Shown: positions 44,998-55,031 of the stretch, in pieces
Layout of the letters: every line of letters begins with the position of its first letter
How positions within the stretch are numbered: the stretch's first letter is position 1
NCBI RefSeq assembly: GCF_003852515.1
Contig: NZ_QAJK01000027.1
Location: forward strand, 8,163 to 72,162
Reading direction: 5' to 3'
DNA length: 64,000 bases
Origin: Variovorax sp. KBW07
GTDB taxonomy: Bacteria > Pseudomonadota > Gammaproteobacteria > Burkholderiales > Burkholderiaceae_C
The notes under the pieces: generated by a model
The model's database searches: none
Told to the model about the DNA's origin: nothing
Seen by the model: only the letters and a program-made list of their open reading frames with translations
Made by a program: the position numbers and the translations under genes

Positions 44998-47900
44998 ATG
45001 AACACGTCCTACAAATCCATCTGGAACGAATCGCTCGGCGCATGGGTCGCCGCTTCTGAAGTCACCAAGGGGCGCGGCAAGCGCAGCCGTTCGGGCGCCG
45101 CTGTTGCTGCGGCACTCGTCGTTCTGGCTGGCGTAGCAGGGCTTTCCTGCGAAGCCTTTGCGGCGGGAGACTTTGAAGCAGTGGGAACGCCGGGTACGGG
45201 TGCGATCACCGTGAGCCCGTCCGGATCGTCGACCAATGCGAGTGCAACCGGGACCAACGCCATTGCAGTCGGCACCAGCGCCACCGCACCCGCGGTTTCG
45301 GGCGTTGCCGTGGGTGTCAACGCCACGGCTGGAGTTTCGGGGGGCGGCAGCGGGGCGGCGGCGCTTGGCAGCGGAACAAAGGCAACCGGCGAGTCTTCGG
45401 TGGCCATCGGTGGCGGCAACGGCACAGGCAACAGCGACAACAACAATGCAGCGGTCGCTTCGGCCGATCGGTCCGTCGCCGTGGGGCACAACTCGAATGC
45501 CACCGCCGTGAATGCGGTGGCAATCGGCACGGACGCCATAGCGAGCGGTTCCGGCTCTGTCGCCATTGGCGCCGATGCCGGCGGAGCAGCGACAGCGAAC
45601 GTTGCAAATGCAGGCGCCAAGGCTACGGGGCCCTACAGCATCGCGGTGGGTGGAATGTCCCAGGCGACAGGGCAGAGTGCCCTGGCCTTCGGCACGGGCG
45701 CCACCGCCGTCTTCGGCAACGACATGGCTTTCGGCACCAATGCCTATGCCAGTGGCGACAGCTCGAGCCTGGCGCCTTCGACGGCATTCGGCAACAAGTC
45801 GAAAGCGACGAACTATGGCACCGCGTTCGGCGTCGGCGCGCAGGCCCTTTCCTATGGTTCCATCGCCTTCGGCGGCGACGCGAAGAGTGGTGTCGATGGC
45901 GGGACCAGAGGTGTGGCAATGGGCGTGCTTGCAGCCGTCAGCGGAGATCGAGGCGTTGCCATCGGCGCTGGAGCGAGCTCGGCGGGAGACCGTGCCGTGG
46001 CTTACGGCTGGAAAACGAGCGCAGCCGCTAGCGGAGCGGTCGCAATCGGCGCGAATGCCGACGGGGGGGCTGCCGCGCTGGAGGTCGGTTCGATTGCCAT
46101 CGGCGGCCAGTCCAGCGTTGCTTCAGCGGCCACTTCGGGCATTGCCCTCGGCCGCGGAGCGACGACGAAAGGCGCCTTCGGCATCGCGCAGGGCGATGGC
46201 GCAACAGCGTCGGAAAAAAATGCCATCGGCATAGGCACCAACGCCGCTGCATCGGATGCGAACGCCATTGCCGTGGGCGACGCCAGCAAGGCGAAGGGAC
46301 TCAATTCGATGGCGATGGGCCATCAGGCCAATGCCGCCGGTACCCATGCCACGGCACTGGGTGCCGATGCCAGCGCGCTCTATGACGACAGCGTCGCGCT
46401 GGGCTCGTCGAGCAAGACCTCGGCCACGCTGGCCGCCCTGCAGTCCACCGCGGCCCACACGCCTTTCAAGGGCGCCACCATTGCGGGCGCCACGCCGGCC
46501 GGCGAGGTTTCCGTGGGCGCCGACGGCAGCGAACGCCGCCTCACCAACGTGGCGGCTGGCGGTGCCGGCACCGATGCGGTCAACGTCAGCCAACTGCAGG
46601 CGGCCTCCACTGCGGCGGTGCAGTACGACAAGAACGCGGACGGCACCCTGAACAAGGGCGGCGTGACCCTCGGCGGCACGCCGGCCACGGCACCCGTGAA
46701 GCTGGGCAACGTGGCCGACGGCAACGTGGCTGCGGGTTCGAAGGACGCCGTCAACGGCGGCCAACTGAGTGCGGTGAGCGAAATTGCCAACAAGGGCTGG
46801 AACCTCAGCGCCAACGGCGAAGGCGCCGCCGCGCAGAAGATCGCCCCGGGCGACACCGTCGACTTCGTCAACGGCAGCAACACCACGGTCACTCGCACCG
46901 GCAAGCAGATCAAGGTGGACGTGTCGAAGACACCGACATTCGAGTCGGTGACTGCAACCAATGGCACGCCGGGAAACCCTGGTGCCAGCGCGACGCTGGG
47001 TGCGAACGGCCTGACGACCACCGGTGCGGATGGCAAGGCCGGCCCGAGCGTGACCACGGCCGGCATCGATGCCGGTGGCAAGCCGATCACCAATGTAGGT
47101 GCGGGAACGAACGATACGGATGCCGCCAATGTGGCGCAGGTGAAGGCGGCGGAGGCCAAGGCCGGAAACGCCGTGCAGTACGACAAGAACGCCGATGGCA
47201 CGCCGGGCAAGAGCGGCGTGACGCTGGGCGGGCTCAATGCCGACGGCACACCGGCAACGGCACCCGTGAAGCTGGCCAATGTGGCCGATGGCAACGTGGC
47301 AGCGGGTTCGAAGGACGCCGTCAACGGCGGCCAGCTGAACACCACGAACCAGAACGTCACCAATCTGGGGGACAGCATTCGCAACGGCGTGATCGGTCCG
47401 GTGCAAGCCGTACCTGGCAAGACCGACCAGTTGACGCTGGTGGCACCGGGCGCGACCGGTGCCGCGCCTGGCAATGCGCAGGTACTCGGCAACGTGGCCG
47501 CTGGAAAGGCACCGACCGATGCAGCCAACGTCGGCCAACTCGACGCACTGGCCGGCAGTGCCGTGCAGTACGACAAGAACGCGGACGGCACGCCCGACAA
47601 GAGCCGCGTGACGCTGGGCGGCAAGAACGCCGACGGCACGCCTGCAACAGCACCCGTGAAGCTGGGCAACGTCGCTGACGGTAATGTGGCTGCTGGCTCC
47701 AAAGATGCTGTCAACGGTGGCCAGTTGAACGCGGTGAGCGAGACAGCCAACAAGGGCTGGAACCTGAGCGCCAACGGTGAAGCCTCGCCGCTGAACATCG
47801 CACCGGGCGGTGCGGTTGACTTCATCAACGGCAGCAACACCACAGTCATTCGCACTGGCAACCAGATCAAGGTAGATGTTTCGAAGACACCGACCTTCGA

Positions 47901-50900
47901 GTCGGTGACCGCGACGACGGGCGCGCCTGGCAGCACCAGCGCGACGCTGGGAACCAACGGCCTGACGACGACCGGTGCGGACGGCAAGGCAGGCCCGAGC
48001 GTGACCACGGCCGGCATCGATGCCGGTGGCAAGCCGATCACCAATGTAGGTGCGGGAACGAACGATACGGATGCCGCCAATGTGGCGCAGGTGAAGGCGG
48101 CGGAGGCCAAGGCCGGAAACGCCGTGCAGTACGACAAGAACGCGGACGGTACGCCAGGCAAGAGCGGCGTGACGCTGGGCGGGCTCAATGCCGACGGCAC
48201 ACCGGCAACGGCACCCGTGAAGCTGGCCAATGTGGCTGACGGCAACGTGGCTGCGGGTTCGAAGGACGCAGTCAACGGCGGCCAGTTGAACACCACGAAC
48301 CAGAACGTCACCAACCTGGGCGACAGCATTCGCAACGGCGCCATCGGACCGGTGCAAGCTGTTCCTGGCAAGACCGACCAATTGACGCTAGTAGCACCGG
48401 GCGCGACCAGTGCCGCACCTGGCAATGCACAGGTGCTGAGCAACGTGGCCAACGGCACGGCACCGAATGACGCGGTCAATCGCGGCCAGCTCGACACGGT
48501 GAGTGCGACGGCGAACAAAGGCTGGAACTTGAGCGCCAACGGTGAAGCGTCGCCGCTGAACATCGCGCCGGGCGGTGCGGTTGATTTCGTCAACGGCAGC
48601 AACACGACAGTCTCGCGTGCTGGCAACCAGATCAAGGTGGACGTGTCGAAGACGCCGACATTTGAGTCGGTGACCGCAACCAACGGAACACCGGGCAACC
48701 CTGGTGCCAGCGCAACGCTGGGCGCCAACGGCCTGACGACCATCGGCGCGGACGGCAAGGCAGGTCCAAGCGTGACCACGACCGGCATCGATGCGGGCGG
48801 CAAGCCGATCACCAACGTGGGTCCGGGCGAGAAAGACACGGACGCGGCTAACGTCGCGCAGGTGAAGGCGGCGCAGGCCAAGGCCGGTAACGCGGTGCAG
48901 TACGACGCGAAGGACGGCGCGCCGGGCAAGGAGAGCATCACGCTCGGTGGACTGAATGCCGACGGCACACCCGCAACCGCCCCCGTGAAGCTGGCCAATG
49001 TGGCCGACGGCAACGTGGCTGCGGGCTCGAAGGACGCGGTCAACGGCGGCCAGTTGAACATCACGAACCAGAACGTCACCAACCTGGGGGACAGCATTCG
49101 CAACGGCTCTATCGGTCCGGTGCAAGCCGTTCCTGGCAAGACCAACCAATTGACCCTGGTGGCACCGGGCGCGACCGGTGATGCCCCGGGCAATGCACAG
49201 GTGTTGAGCAACGTCGCGGACGGCACGGCACCGAACGACGCGGTCAATCGCGGCCAGCTCGACACGGTGAGTGCGACGGTCAACAAGGGCTGGAACTTGA
49301 GTGCCAATGGTGAGGCCTCGCCACTGAACATCGCCCCAGGCGGTGCAGTCGACTTCATCAACGGCAGCAACACCGCGGTCATTCGCACTGGCAACCAGAT
49401 CAAGGTAGACGTGTCGAAGACACCGACCTTCGAGTCGGTGACTGCAACGACCGGCACGCCGGGCAACCCTGGCGCTAGCGCAACGCTGGGCGCCAACGGC
49501 CTGACGACGAACGGTGCGGACGGCAAGGCAGGCCCGAGCGTGACCACGGCCGGCATCGATGCCGGTGGCAAGCCGATCGGCAACGTGGGTGCGGGAACGA
49601 ACGACACCGATGCAGCCAACGTGGCGCAGGTCAAGGCAGTAGAAGCCAAGGCCGACAACGCCGTGCAGTACGACGCGAAGGACGGCGCACCGGGCAAGGA
49701 CAGCATCACGCTGGGCGGCCTCAACGCGGACGGCACGCCCGCAACGGCGCCGGTGAAGCTGGCCAACGTGGCCGACGGCAACGTGGCTGCGGGTTCGAAG
49801 GACGCCGTCAACGGCGGCCAGTTGAACACCACGAACCAGAACGTCACCAACCTGGGGGACAGCATTCGCAACGGCGCCATCGGTCCGGTGCAAGCAATCC
49901 CTGGCAAGACCAACCAATTGACGCTGGTGGCACCGGGCGCGACTGGTGATGCGCCGGGCAATGCACAAGTACTGAGCAACGTCGCGGATGGCACGGCGCC
50001 GAACGACGCAGTCAACCGCGGCCAGCTCGACACGGTGAGTGCGACGGCCAACAAGGGCTGGAACCTCAGTGCGAATGGCGAATCCTCGCCCCTGAACATT
50101 GCGCCGGGTGGTGCAGTTGATTTCATCAACGGCAGCAACACCACGGTCATTCGCACTGGCAACCAGATCAAGGTAGACGTGTCGAAGACACCGACCTTCG
50201 AGTCGGTGACTGCAACCAATGGAGCACCGGGCAATCCTGGTGCCAGCGCAACGCTGGGCGCCAACGGCCTGACGACCACCGGCGCAGATGGCAAGGCAGG
50301 CCCGAGCGTGACCACGGCAGGCATCGACGCAGGCGGCAAGCCGGTCACCAACGTGGGCGCAGGAACGAACGACACGGATGCCGCCAACGTGGCGCAGGTC
50401 AAGGCAGTTGAAGCCAAGGCCGACAACGCCGTGCAGTACGACGCGAAGGACGGCGCACCAAGCAAGGAGAGCATCACGCTCGGCGGCCTCAATGCCGATG
50501 GCACACCGGCAACGGCACCCGTCAAGCTGGCCAACGTGGCCGACGGCAACGTGGCCGCCGGCTCGAAGGACGCCATCAACGGCGGCCAGCTGAACACGCT
50601 GGGCTCCGGCATCGCCAACGTGCTCGGCGGCACCTATGTCGGCGGCGTCTACACCCCGTCGGCCTTCACCACGGTCGGTGGCGGCAGCGCGACGACGGTG
50701 CAGGGGGCGCTCGACAACCTCGGCACCGTGGTCTCCAACGGCGCGGTCGGTCCGGTCCAGCGAACCGGCAAGGACGACCAGCTTGCATTGGTCGCACCGG
50801 GTGCCACGGGCGCGGCCCCAGGCGCCGCGCAACAGCTGACCAACGTGAAGAACGGCGAGCTGTCCAGCACGTCGACCGATGCGGTCAACGGCAGCCAGCT

Positions 50901-52578
50901 GCACGCGGTCAATGAAGCGGTTGCGGCGGTCGGCACGAAGGCGGACAACTCTGTGCAGTACGACAAGGGCGCGGACGGCGCGCCAGGAAAGGCCGGCATC
51001 ACGCTGGGCGGCATGGGCGCGGACGGCAAGACGCCATCGACCGGCCCCGTGAAGCTGGGCAACGTCGCGGACGGCAACCTGGCCGAAGGCTCGAAGGACG
51101 CGGTCAACGGCGGCCAGCTGTTCGCGACCAACCAGAACGTCACCCACCTGGGCAACGACCTGAAGAACCTGAGCACGAGCGTGAACGACGGCAAGGTCGG
51201 TCCGCTTCAGCGCACCGACAACGCCAACGAGCTGGTGCTGGTGGGCAAGGACGGAACGGCCGCCAACCCCGGCGCGGCGCAGCGCGTGACCAACGTGGCC
51301 AACGGCACGGGCGCCGGCGATGCCGTCAACTTCGGCCAACTGCAGGAAGTGGCGAGCAAGGCGAACAACTCGGTGCAGTACGACGGTGCCGACAAGGGCG
51401 CGGTGACGATGGGCGGCGCAACCTCCACGGACGGCGGAAAGACCGGTGGCACCCGGCTCGGCAACGTGGCGCAAGGCGCGGTGAACGACAAGTCGACGGA
51501 TGCCGTCAACGGTGCGCAGCTCAATGCGACCCACACGGCGGTGTCGAACTACCTGGGCGGCGGCGCGAACCTGAACGAAGGCAAGGCGCCGGGCTACAAC
51601 GTTCAGGGCAACACCTACGACAACGTGGGCGGCGCGCTGGGCTCGGTGAACGACAACCTCACCACGGTGAACAACGCGATCAACGGCGGCGGCATGAAGT
51701 ACTTCCGCGCCAATTCGGCACTGCCCGATGCAACGGCGGGCGGCACCGACGCGGTGGCCGTGGGGCCGCAGGCGGTGGCCAACGGTGCGTCGTCCGTGGC
51801 CGTGGGCTCGGGCGCGCAGGCCACGTCGGCCAGCGGCACGGCCATCGGCTTCAAGGCGGTGGTGCAGCAGACGGGCGGCGTCGCACTGGGCGCGGGCTCG
51901 GTCGCCTCGACCGCGGCGGGCGTGGCCGGCCATGTGCCGGAAGGCGCGGGCGCGCAGCAGGCTTCGGCCGTGCGGGCAACAACGAGTACGCAGGGTGCCG
52001 TGTCGGTGGGCGATGCGGGCAACGGCCAGTTCCGCCAGGTCACCGGCGTGGCCGCGGGCACGGCCGACAGCGACGCAGCCAACGTGGCGCAACTGAAGGC
52101 CTCGGCCAGTGCGGTCAAGGCCGGCAGCGTGCAGTACGACACCCACGCCGACGGCAGCGTCAACCATGGACAGATCACGATGGGCAACGGACAGGCACCG
52201 GACGGCACGCGCATTTCCAACGTGGCACCGGGCGTGCAGGGGACCGATGCGGTCAACCTGAACCAGCTCAACAGTGCCGCCGCCGCGTCGATGAACTACA
52301 CGGACGCACGCTTCAACCAGCTCGGCAACGCGATGCGGGACATCGAGAAGAAATCGTATGCCGGCACAGCGGCTGCGATGGCGCTCGAGAACGCGCCCTA
52401 TGTACCGGGCAAGGTCTCGTACGCGGCCGGCATGGGCCACTACCAGGGGCAGACGGCGGTGGGCGCATCGCTGCGCAAGACGGCTGAAAGCGGCCGATGG
52501 AGCGTGAGCGGCGGGGTGACCGCGACATCGGCCGGCACCGTCGGCGTGCGCGCCGGCATCAGCGGTGTCTGGGATTGA
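44998..52578 (+). CDS. Giant trimeric autotransporter adhesin (YadA-like)
   Basis: A 2526-residue surface adhesin. It opens with an extended signal peptide region (MNTSYKSIWNESLGAWVAAS) and a hydrophobic core ending near CEAFA. The head (about 75-490) has YadA-type repeats such as AIAVGTSA and GVAVGVNATA. Next comes a long stalk with many HANS/connector motifs (DAVNGGQL, DTDAANVAQVK) and trp-ring-like GWNLSANGE segments, built from near-identical units of 256-257 residues. After further head-type repeats near 2240 (AVAVGPQAVANGASSVAVGS), the coiled coil and four-strand YadA anchor end the protein (VSYAAGMGHYQGQTAVGAS to SGVWD). It is secreted by the type Vc route. The BamE-like lipoprotein gene follows and the response regulator precedes it. 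Confidence 0.96.
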   Translation: MNTSYKSIWNESLGAWVAASEVTKGRGKRSRSGAAVAAALVVLAGVAGLSCEAFAAGDFEAVGTPGTGAITVSPSGSSTNASATGTNAIAVGTSATAPAVSGVAVGVNATAGVSGGGSGAAALGSGTKATGESSVAIGGGNGTGNSDNNNAAVASADRSVAVGHNSNATAVNAVAIGTDAIASGSGSVAIGADAGGAATANVANAGAKATGPYSIAVGGMSQATGQSALAFGTGATAVFGNDMAFGTNAYASGDSSSLAPSTAFGNKSKATNYGTAFGVGAQALSYGSIAFGGDAKSGVDGGTRGVAMGVLAAVSGDRGVAIGAGASSAGDRAVAYGWKTSAAASGAVAIGANADGGAAALEVGSIAIGGQSSVASAATSGIALGRGATTKGAFGIAQGDGATASEKNAIGIGTNAAASDANAIAVGDASKAKGLNSMAMGHQANAAGTHATALGADASALYDDSVALGSSSKTSATLAALQSTAAHTPFKGATIAGATPAGEVSVGADGSERRLTNVAAGGAGTDAVNVSQLQAASTAAVQYDKNADGTLNKGGVTLGGTPATAPVKLGNVADGNVAAGSKDAVNGGQLSAVSEIANKGWNLSANGEGAAAQKIAPGDTVDFVNGSNTTVTRTGKQIKVDVSKTPTFESVTATNGTPGNPGASATLGANGLTTTGADGKAGPSVTTAGIDAGGKPITNVGAGTNDTDAANVAQVKAAEAKAGNAVQYDKNADGTPGKSGVTLGGLNADGTPATAPVKLANVADGNVAAGSKDAVNGGQLNTTNQNVTNLGDSIRNGVIGPVQAVPGKTDQLTLVAPGATGAAPGNAQVLGNVAAGKAPTDAANVGQLDALAGSAVQYDKNADGTPDKSRVTLGGKNADGTPATAPVKLGNVADGNVAAGSKDAVNGGQLNAVSETANKGWNLSANGEASPLNIAPGGAVDFINGSNTTVIRTGNQIKVDVSKTPTFESVTATTGAPGSTSATLGTNGLTTTGADGKAGPSVTTAGIDAGGKPITNVGAGTNDTDAANVAQVKAAEAKAGNAVQYDKNADGTPGKSGVTLGGLNADGTPATAPVKLANVADGNVAAGSKDAVNGGQLNTTNQNVTNLGDSIRNGAIGPVQAVPGKTDQLTLVAPGATSAAPGNAQVLSNVANGTAPNDAVNRGQLDTVSATANKGWNLSANGEASPLNIAPGGAVDFVNGSNTTVSRAGNQIKVDVSKTPTFESVTATNGTPGNPGASATLGANGLTTIGADGKAGPSVTTTGIDAGGKPITNVGPGEKDTDAANVAQVKAAQAKAGNAVQYDAKDGAPGKESITLGGLNADGTPATAPVKLANVADGNVAAGSKDAVNGGQLNITNQNVTNLGDSIRNGSIGPVQAVPGKTNQLTLVAPGATGDAPGNAQVLSNVADGTAPNDAVNRGQLDTVSATVNKGWNLSANGEASPLNIAPGGAVDFINGSNTAVIRTGNQIKVDVSKTPTFESVTATTGTPGNPGASATLGANGLTTNGADGKAGPSVTTAGIDAGGKPIGNVGAGTNDTDAANVAQVKAVEAKADNAVQYDAKDGAPGKDSITLGGLNADGTPATAPVKLANVADGNVAAGSKDAVNGGQLNTTNQNVTNLGDSIRNGAIGPVQAIPGKTNQLTLVAPGATGDAPGNAQVLSNVADGTAPNDAVNRGQLDTVSATANKGWNLSANGESSPLNIAPGGAVDFINGSNTTVIRTGNQIKVDVSKTPTFESVTATNGAPGNPGASATLGANGLTTTGADGKAGPSVTTAGIDAGGKPVTNVGAGTNDTDAANVAQVKAVEAKADNAVQYDAKDGAPSKESITLGGLNADGTPATAPVKLANVADGNVAAGSKDAINGGQLNTLGSGIANVLGGTYVGGVYTPSAFTTVGGGSATTVQGALDNLGTVVSNGAVGPVQRTGKDDQLALVAPGATGAAPGAAQQLTNVKNGELSSTSTDAVNGSQLHAVNEAVAAVGTKADNSVQYDKGADGAPGKAGITLGGMGADGKTPSTGPVKLGNVADGNLAEGSKDAVNGGQLFATNQNVTHLGNDLKNLSTSVNDGKVGPLQRTDNANELVLVGKDGTAANPGAAQRVTNVANGTGAGDAVNFGQLQEVASKANNSVQYDGADKGAVTMGGATSTDGGKTGGTRLGNVAQGAVNDKSTDAVNGAQLNATHTAVSNYLGGGANLNEGKAPGYNVQGNTYDNVGGALGSVNDNLTTVNNAINGGGMKYFRANSALPDATAGGTDAVAVGPQAVANGASSVAVGSGAQATSASGTAIGFKAVVQQTGGVALGAGSVASTAAGVAGHVPEGAGAQQASAVRATTSTQGAVSVGDAGNGQFRQVTGVAAGTADSDAANVAQLKASASAVKAGSVQYDTHADGSVNHGQITMGNGQAPDGTRISNVAPGVQGTDAVNLNQLNSAAAASMNYTDARFNQLGNAMRDIEKKSYAGTAAAMALENAPYVPGKVSYAAGMGHYQGQTAVGASLRKTAESGRWSVSGGVTATSAGTVGVRAGISGVWD
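47173..50442 (+). repeat. Tandem near-identical 768-bp repeats in the adhesin stalk
   Basis: The marker GTGCAGTACGAC recurs at 47173, 48124, 48895, 49663 and 50431. The intervals are 951, 771, 768 and 768 bp, so the last three units are 256-257 residues long and the first holds an extra sub-unit (extra marker at 47563). Units differ by scattered, mostly silent changes. The array is prone to unequal recombination and to short-read assembly collapse. Confidence 0.88.
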
Positions 52579-52628
52579 TCGGCATGCACGACGCACGACG
52601 CAATGAAGAAATCAGAAACCGTACAGAG

Positions 52629-53171
52629 ATGAACATGAACAAGAAGAATCGCGCCACGGCGCGAGGGGCGCTGACCGCGATGGCGGTGGTGGTTGTGGCA
52701 TTCAGCGCGGTGGCACTGCTCGCAGGCTGTGGAACCTCGACCGTGAGCAGAGGCGTCACCGACGAAGGGACTGCAACCGATATCGTCTTTCCCGAGTCAT
52801 CGGGCGCGTCGGTGAAAGATGGCATCTTTCCCAATGTCGACAACCTGCGGCAAGTCGGTGCCGGCGTGACGAAGAGCCAGCTGTACGACCTGCTGGGCGC
52901 GCCGCATTTCGCGGAAGGCATTGGCGCGGTGCGCGAGTGGGACTACATCTTCCAGTTCCGCGCCATCCCCGGCACCAGCAGCAGCACCGGCGTGACCACT
53001 TGCCAGTACAAGGTGCTCTTCGACAAGGCCATCCAGGCGCGCACCTTCCACTGGAAGCCCGCAAGCTGCGTCGCGTTTCTGCATGCGCCCGCGGTGGCGG
53101 CTCCGCCGGCATTGGCGCAAGACCTGCAGCCCCATCGCCGCTTGGAGATTGAAGTTGCGGGAGAGTCATAG
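52629..53171 (+). CDS. BamE/SmpA-like outer-membrane lipoprotein
   Basis: A 180-residue lipoprotein with signal MNMNKKNRATARGALTAMAV and lipobox LAGC. GVTKSQLYDLLGAPHFAEG followed by REWDYIFQF is the BamE/SmpA fold motif. It lies 50 bases after the adhesin stop. Trimeric autotransporter genes are often followed by small lipoproteins that assist assembly, so this is probably an accessory for insertion or folding of the adhesin (inference). The C-terminus from residue 150 is unconserved. Start at 52629 chosen for the short basic n-region; an ATG at 52584 is an alternative. Confidence 0.83.
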   Translation: MNMNKKNRATARGALTAMAVVVVAFSAVALLAGCGTSTVSRGVTDEGTATDIVFPESSGASVKDGIFPNVDNLRQVGAGVTKSQLYDLLGAPHFAEGIGAVREWDYIFQFRAIPGTSSSTGVTTCQYKVLFDKAIQARTFHWKPASCVAFLHAPAVAAPPALAQDLQPHRRLEIEVAGES

Positions 53172-53200
53172 GCGTTCGCGTCTGGCGGAAAACTGACTTG

Positions 53201-53956
53201 ATGGGCAACGAGAAGGCCTTGCCGGATCCGCCGGACAGCAAGCCCGGAGAACCAGCGCTGATCCGGCAAGGCTTTGCCTTGTCGGAAGTCTTTTCATCCT
53301 GGCCGCAGGAGCTTCTGGAGCGCCTGCTGCCTGCGTCGAGGCTGCGCCGCCACGTGCGTGCCGACCTGGTCCACAGCGAAGCCGGCAGCGAGCCCGAGAT
53401 ACTGATCGTGGTGGCGGGCCACCTCATGGTGGAGCGCGTCAAGCCCTGCGGTTCGCATGCGCCCATCGCCATTCTCGGACCCGGATTCGTCGCCGGAATT
53501 TCGCGCGGACTGAATCCGAACGACGAACCGTTGCACAGCTACCGCGCGCATGGCGATGCGGTCGTGATTCACCTGCCGGCGCCCGTCGTCTTTCGTACGC
53601 TGGGTTCCGAAGTGCTGCTGTGGAAGAACATGGCCCGCGCGCTGTCGAGGCAGCATCGCCAGATCTTCACGACGGTGCTGGACCAGCTCACGGGCAACAC
53701 ACGCCAGCGCCTCGCGGCCGCCATCGGGGGGCTCGCGCGGATCTACGGCGTGGAAGACGGAACGCGCCGGCTGCGCCTGCGGCTTTCGCAAGACGACCTG
53801 GCCGCGATGCTGCAGGTGACACGCAGGAGCATCAACAAGGAGATGCGAACGCTCGAAGACATGGCACTGGTCCGCGCCGAGTACAACGGCGTGATGGTTC
53901 TCGACCTGCCCGCGCTGCGCAAGCTGGGGCAACGCATGAGCGAGGTCGGCGCCTGA
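53201..53956 (+). CDS. Crp/Fnr family regulator, paralogue 3
   Basis: A 251-residue paralogue, closest to the protein at 42160: PEILIVVAGHLMVERVKPCG, ILGPGFVAGISRGLNPND, FRTLGSEVLLWKNMARALSR, and HTH LRLSQDDLAAMLQVTRRSIN. A TTG precedes the ATG at 53201; the ATG is preferred. It follows the BamE-like gene by 29 bases, so it is probably in the adhesin transcript and could form a feedback loop. It converges with the LysR gene. Confidence 0.9.
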   Translation: MGNEKALPDPPDSKPGEPALIRQGFALSEVFSSWPQELLERLLPASRLRRHVRADLVHSEAGSEPEILIVVAGHLMVERVKPCGSHAPIAILGPGFVAGISRGLNPNDEPLHSYRAHGDAVVIHLPAPVVFRTLGSEVLLWKNMARALSRQHRQIFTTVLDQLTGNTRQRLAAAIGGLARIYGVEDGTRRLRLRLSQDDLAAMLQVTRRSINKEMRTLEDMALVRAEYNGVMVLDLPALRKLGQRMSEVGA

Positions 53957-53981
53957 GGCGCGCTTCGCCGCCGCAACAGGC

Positions 53982-54890
53982 TCAGGCTCGTTCCCCGGCC
54001 GTCAGGAAGTCGATCAACGCCCGCGAAGCCGACGACAGCCGCCGGTGCGGCGCGTAGATCACCGAGAACGGCCGAGAGCGTCCGCGCGCTTGCGGCAGCA
54101 CCTCGACCGCGCGCCCCTGCGCGACGAGATCATGCGCAATGAAGTCGTAGGTCTGGCAGATGCCGAGCCCGCTCAGGGCCAGCGAGACCACGCCCAGCAC
54201 GTCGTCCGACACCTGCAGGCAGCCTTGCGGCGTCCAGTCCACATCGCGCCCTTCGTCGCGCAGGATCCATGGCGACACGCGGCCGGTGCTGGGCATCACG
54301 AAGGGCAGGCAGGCGTGCCGTGCCAGCGCATCGATGCGCTCCGGCGCACCCGCGCGTGCGATGTAGCCGGGCGCCGCGATCAGGCACATCGGCGCATCTT
54401 CGAGCTTGCGAGCAACGAGGCCGCTGTCGGGCAATTGGCCCAGCCGGATCGCCAGGTCGTAGCCCTCGGCCACCAGGTCGACGTTGCGGTTCGTGATGTT
54501 GAGCTCCACACGCACCTGCGGGCAGTGCGCGGCAAACCGCTGCAGCAGCGCCGGCAGCCGGTGGTGCGCGTAGGTGGTGGGCACGCTCATGCGCACGCTG
54601 CCCGTGAGCTCGCCGTCTTGCTGCCCTTGCATTGCGCGCTCGGCGTCGTCGATCAGCGCAAAGGCCGCGCGCGACTGCGCCAGGTACAGCTGGCCCTGCT
54701 CGGTCAGGCTCAGGCGCCGCGTGGTGCGGCGCAGCAGTTGCACGCCCAGCCGGGTTTCCAGCCGCGTGATGGCGCGGCTGAGCACCGAGGGCGTGGTCGC
54801 CAGGGCCACGGCGCCGGCCGTCAGGGAGCCCTTTTCGACCACCGTCACGAAGGTCTCCACATCGCCCAGGTGATCGAATCTCCGGCTCAT
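53982..54890 (-). CDS. LysR family transcriptional regulator
   Basis: A 302-residue LysR protein. The N-terminal winged helix reads DVETFVTVVEKGSLTAGAVA, ALATTPSVLSRAITRLETRL and RLSLTEQGQLYL. The substrate-binding domain has GSVRMSVPTTYAHHRLPALL. AGGAGA precedes the ATG at 54890. It is divergent from the Yellow/MRJP-like gene (141-base gap), which is its likely target. The inducer is unknown. Confidence 0.93.
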   Translation of the reverse strand: MSRRFDHLGDVETFVTVVEKGSLTAGAVALATTPSVLSRAITRLETRLGVQLLRRTTRRLSLTEQGQLYLAQSRAAFALIDDAERAMQGQQDGELTGSVRMSVPTTYAHHRLPALLQRFAAHCPQVRVELNITNRNVDLVAEGYDLAIRLGQLPDSGLVARKLEDAPMCLIAAPGYIARAGAPERIDALARHACLPFVMPSTGRVSPWILRDEGRDVDWTPQGCLQVSDDVLGVVSLALSGLGICQTYDFIAHDLVAQGRAVEVLPQARGRSRPFSVIYAPHRRLSSASRALIDFLTAGERA

Positions 54891-55031
54891 CCTGTCTCCT
54901 GAAGAACAAATGTTTTCCCTGGAGGCCAGTTTATCGCCGGAGAAGCGGTCAATACATTCGAGTCGTCGGGCGAACCAGCCCGTTTCCAGACCACCAACCA
55001 CTGCTACTGCAACGCGCCGAAAACTCTCGCC

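Noticed and set aside
47173-50442. Regular repeats that could be mistaken for a CRISPR or satellite array.
   Set aside because: Units are 768 bp, in frame, and encode trimeric-autotransporter stalk motifs; there are no short repeats with unique spacers and no cas genes.
46380-52596. Two minus-strand open frames of about 1400 codons each inside the adhesin gene.
   Set aside because: They are antisense to a well-supported adhesin gene and repeat with its tandem units; high GC and few TA-containing codons keep the antisense frames open. No independent start signals or family motifs.
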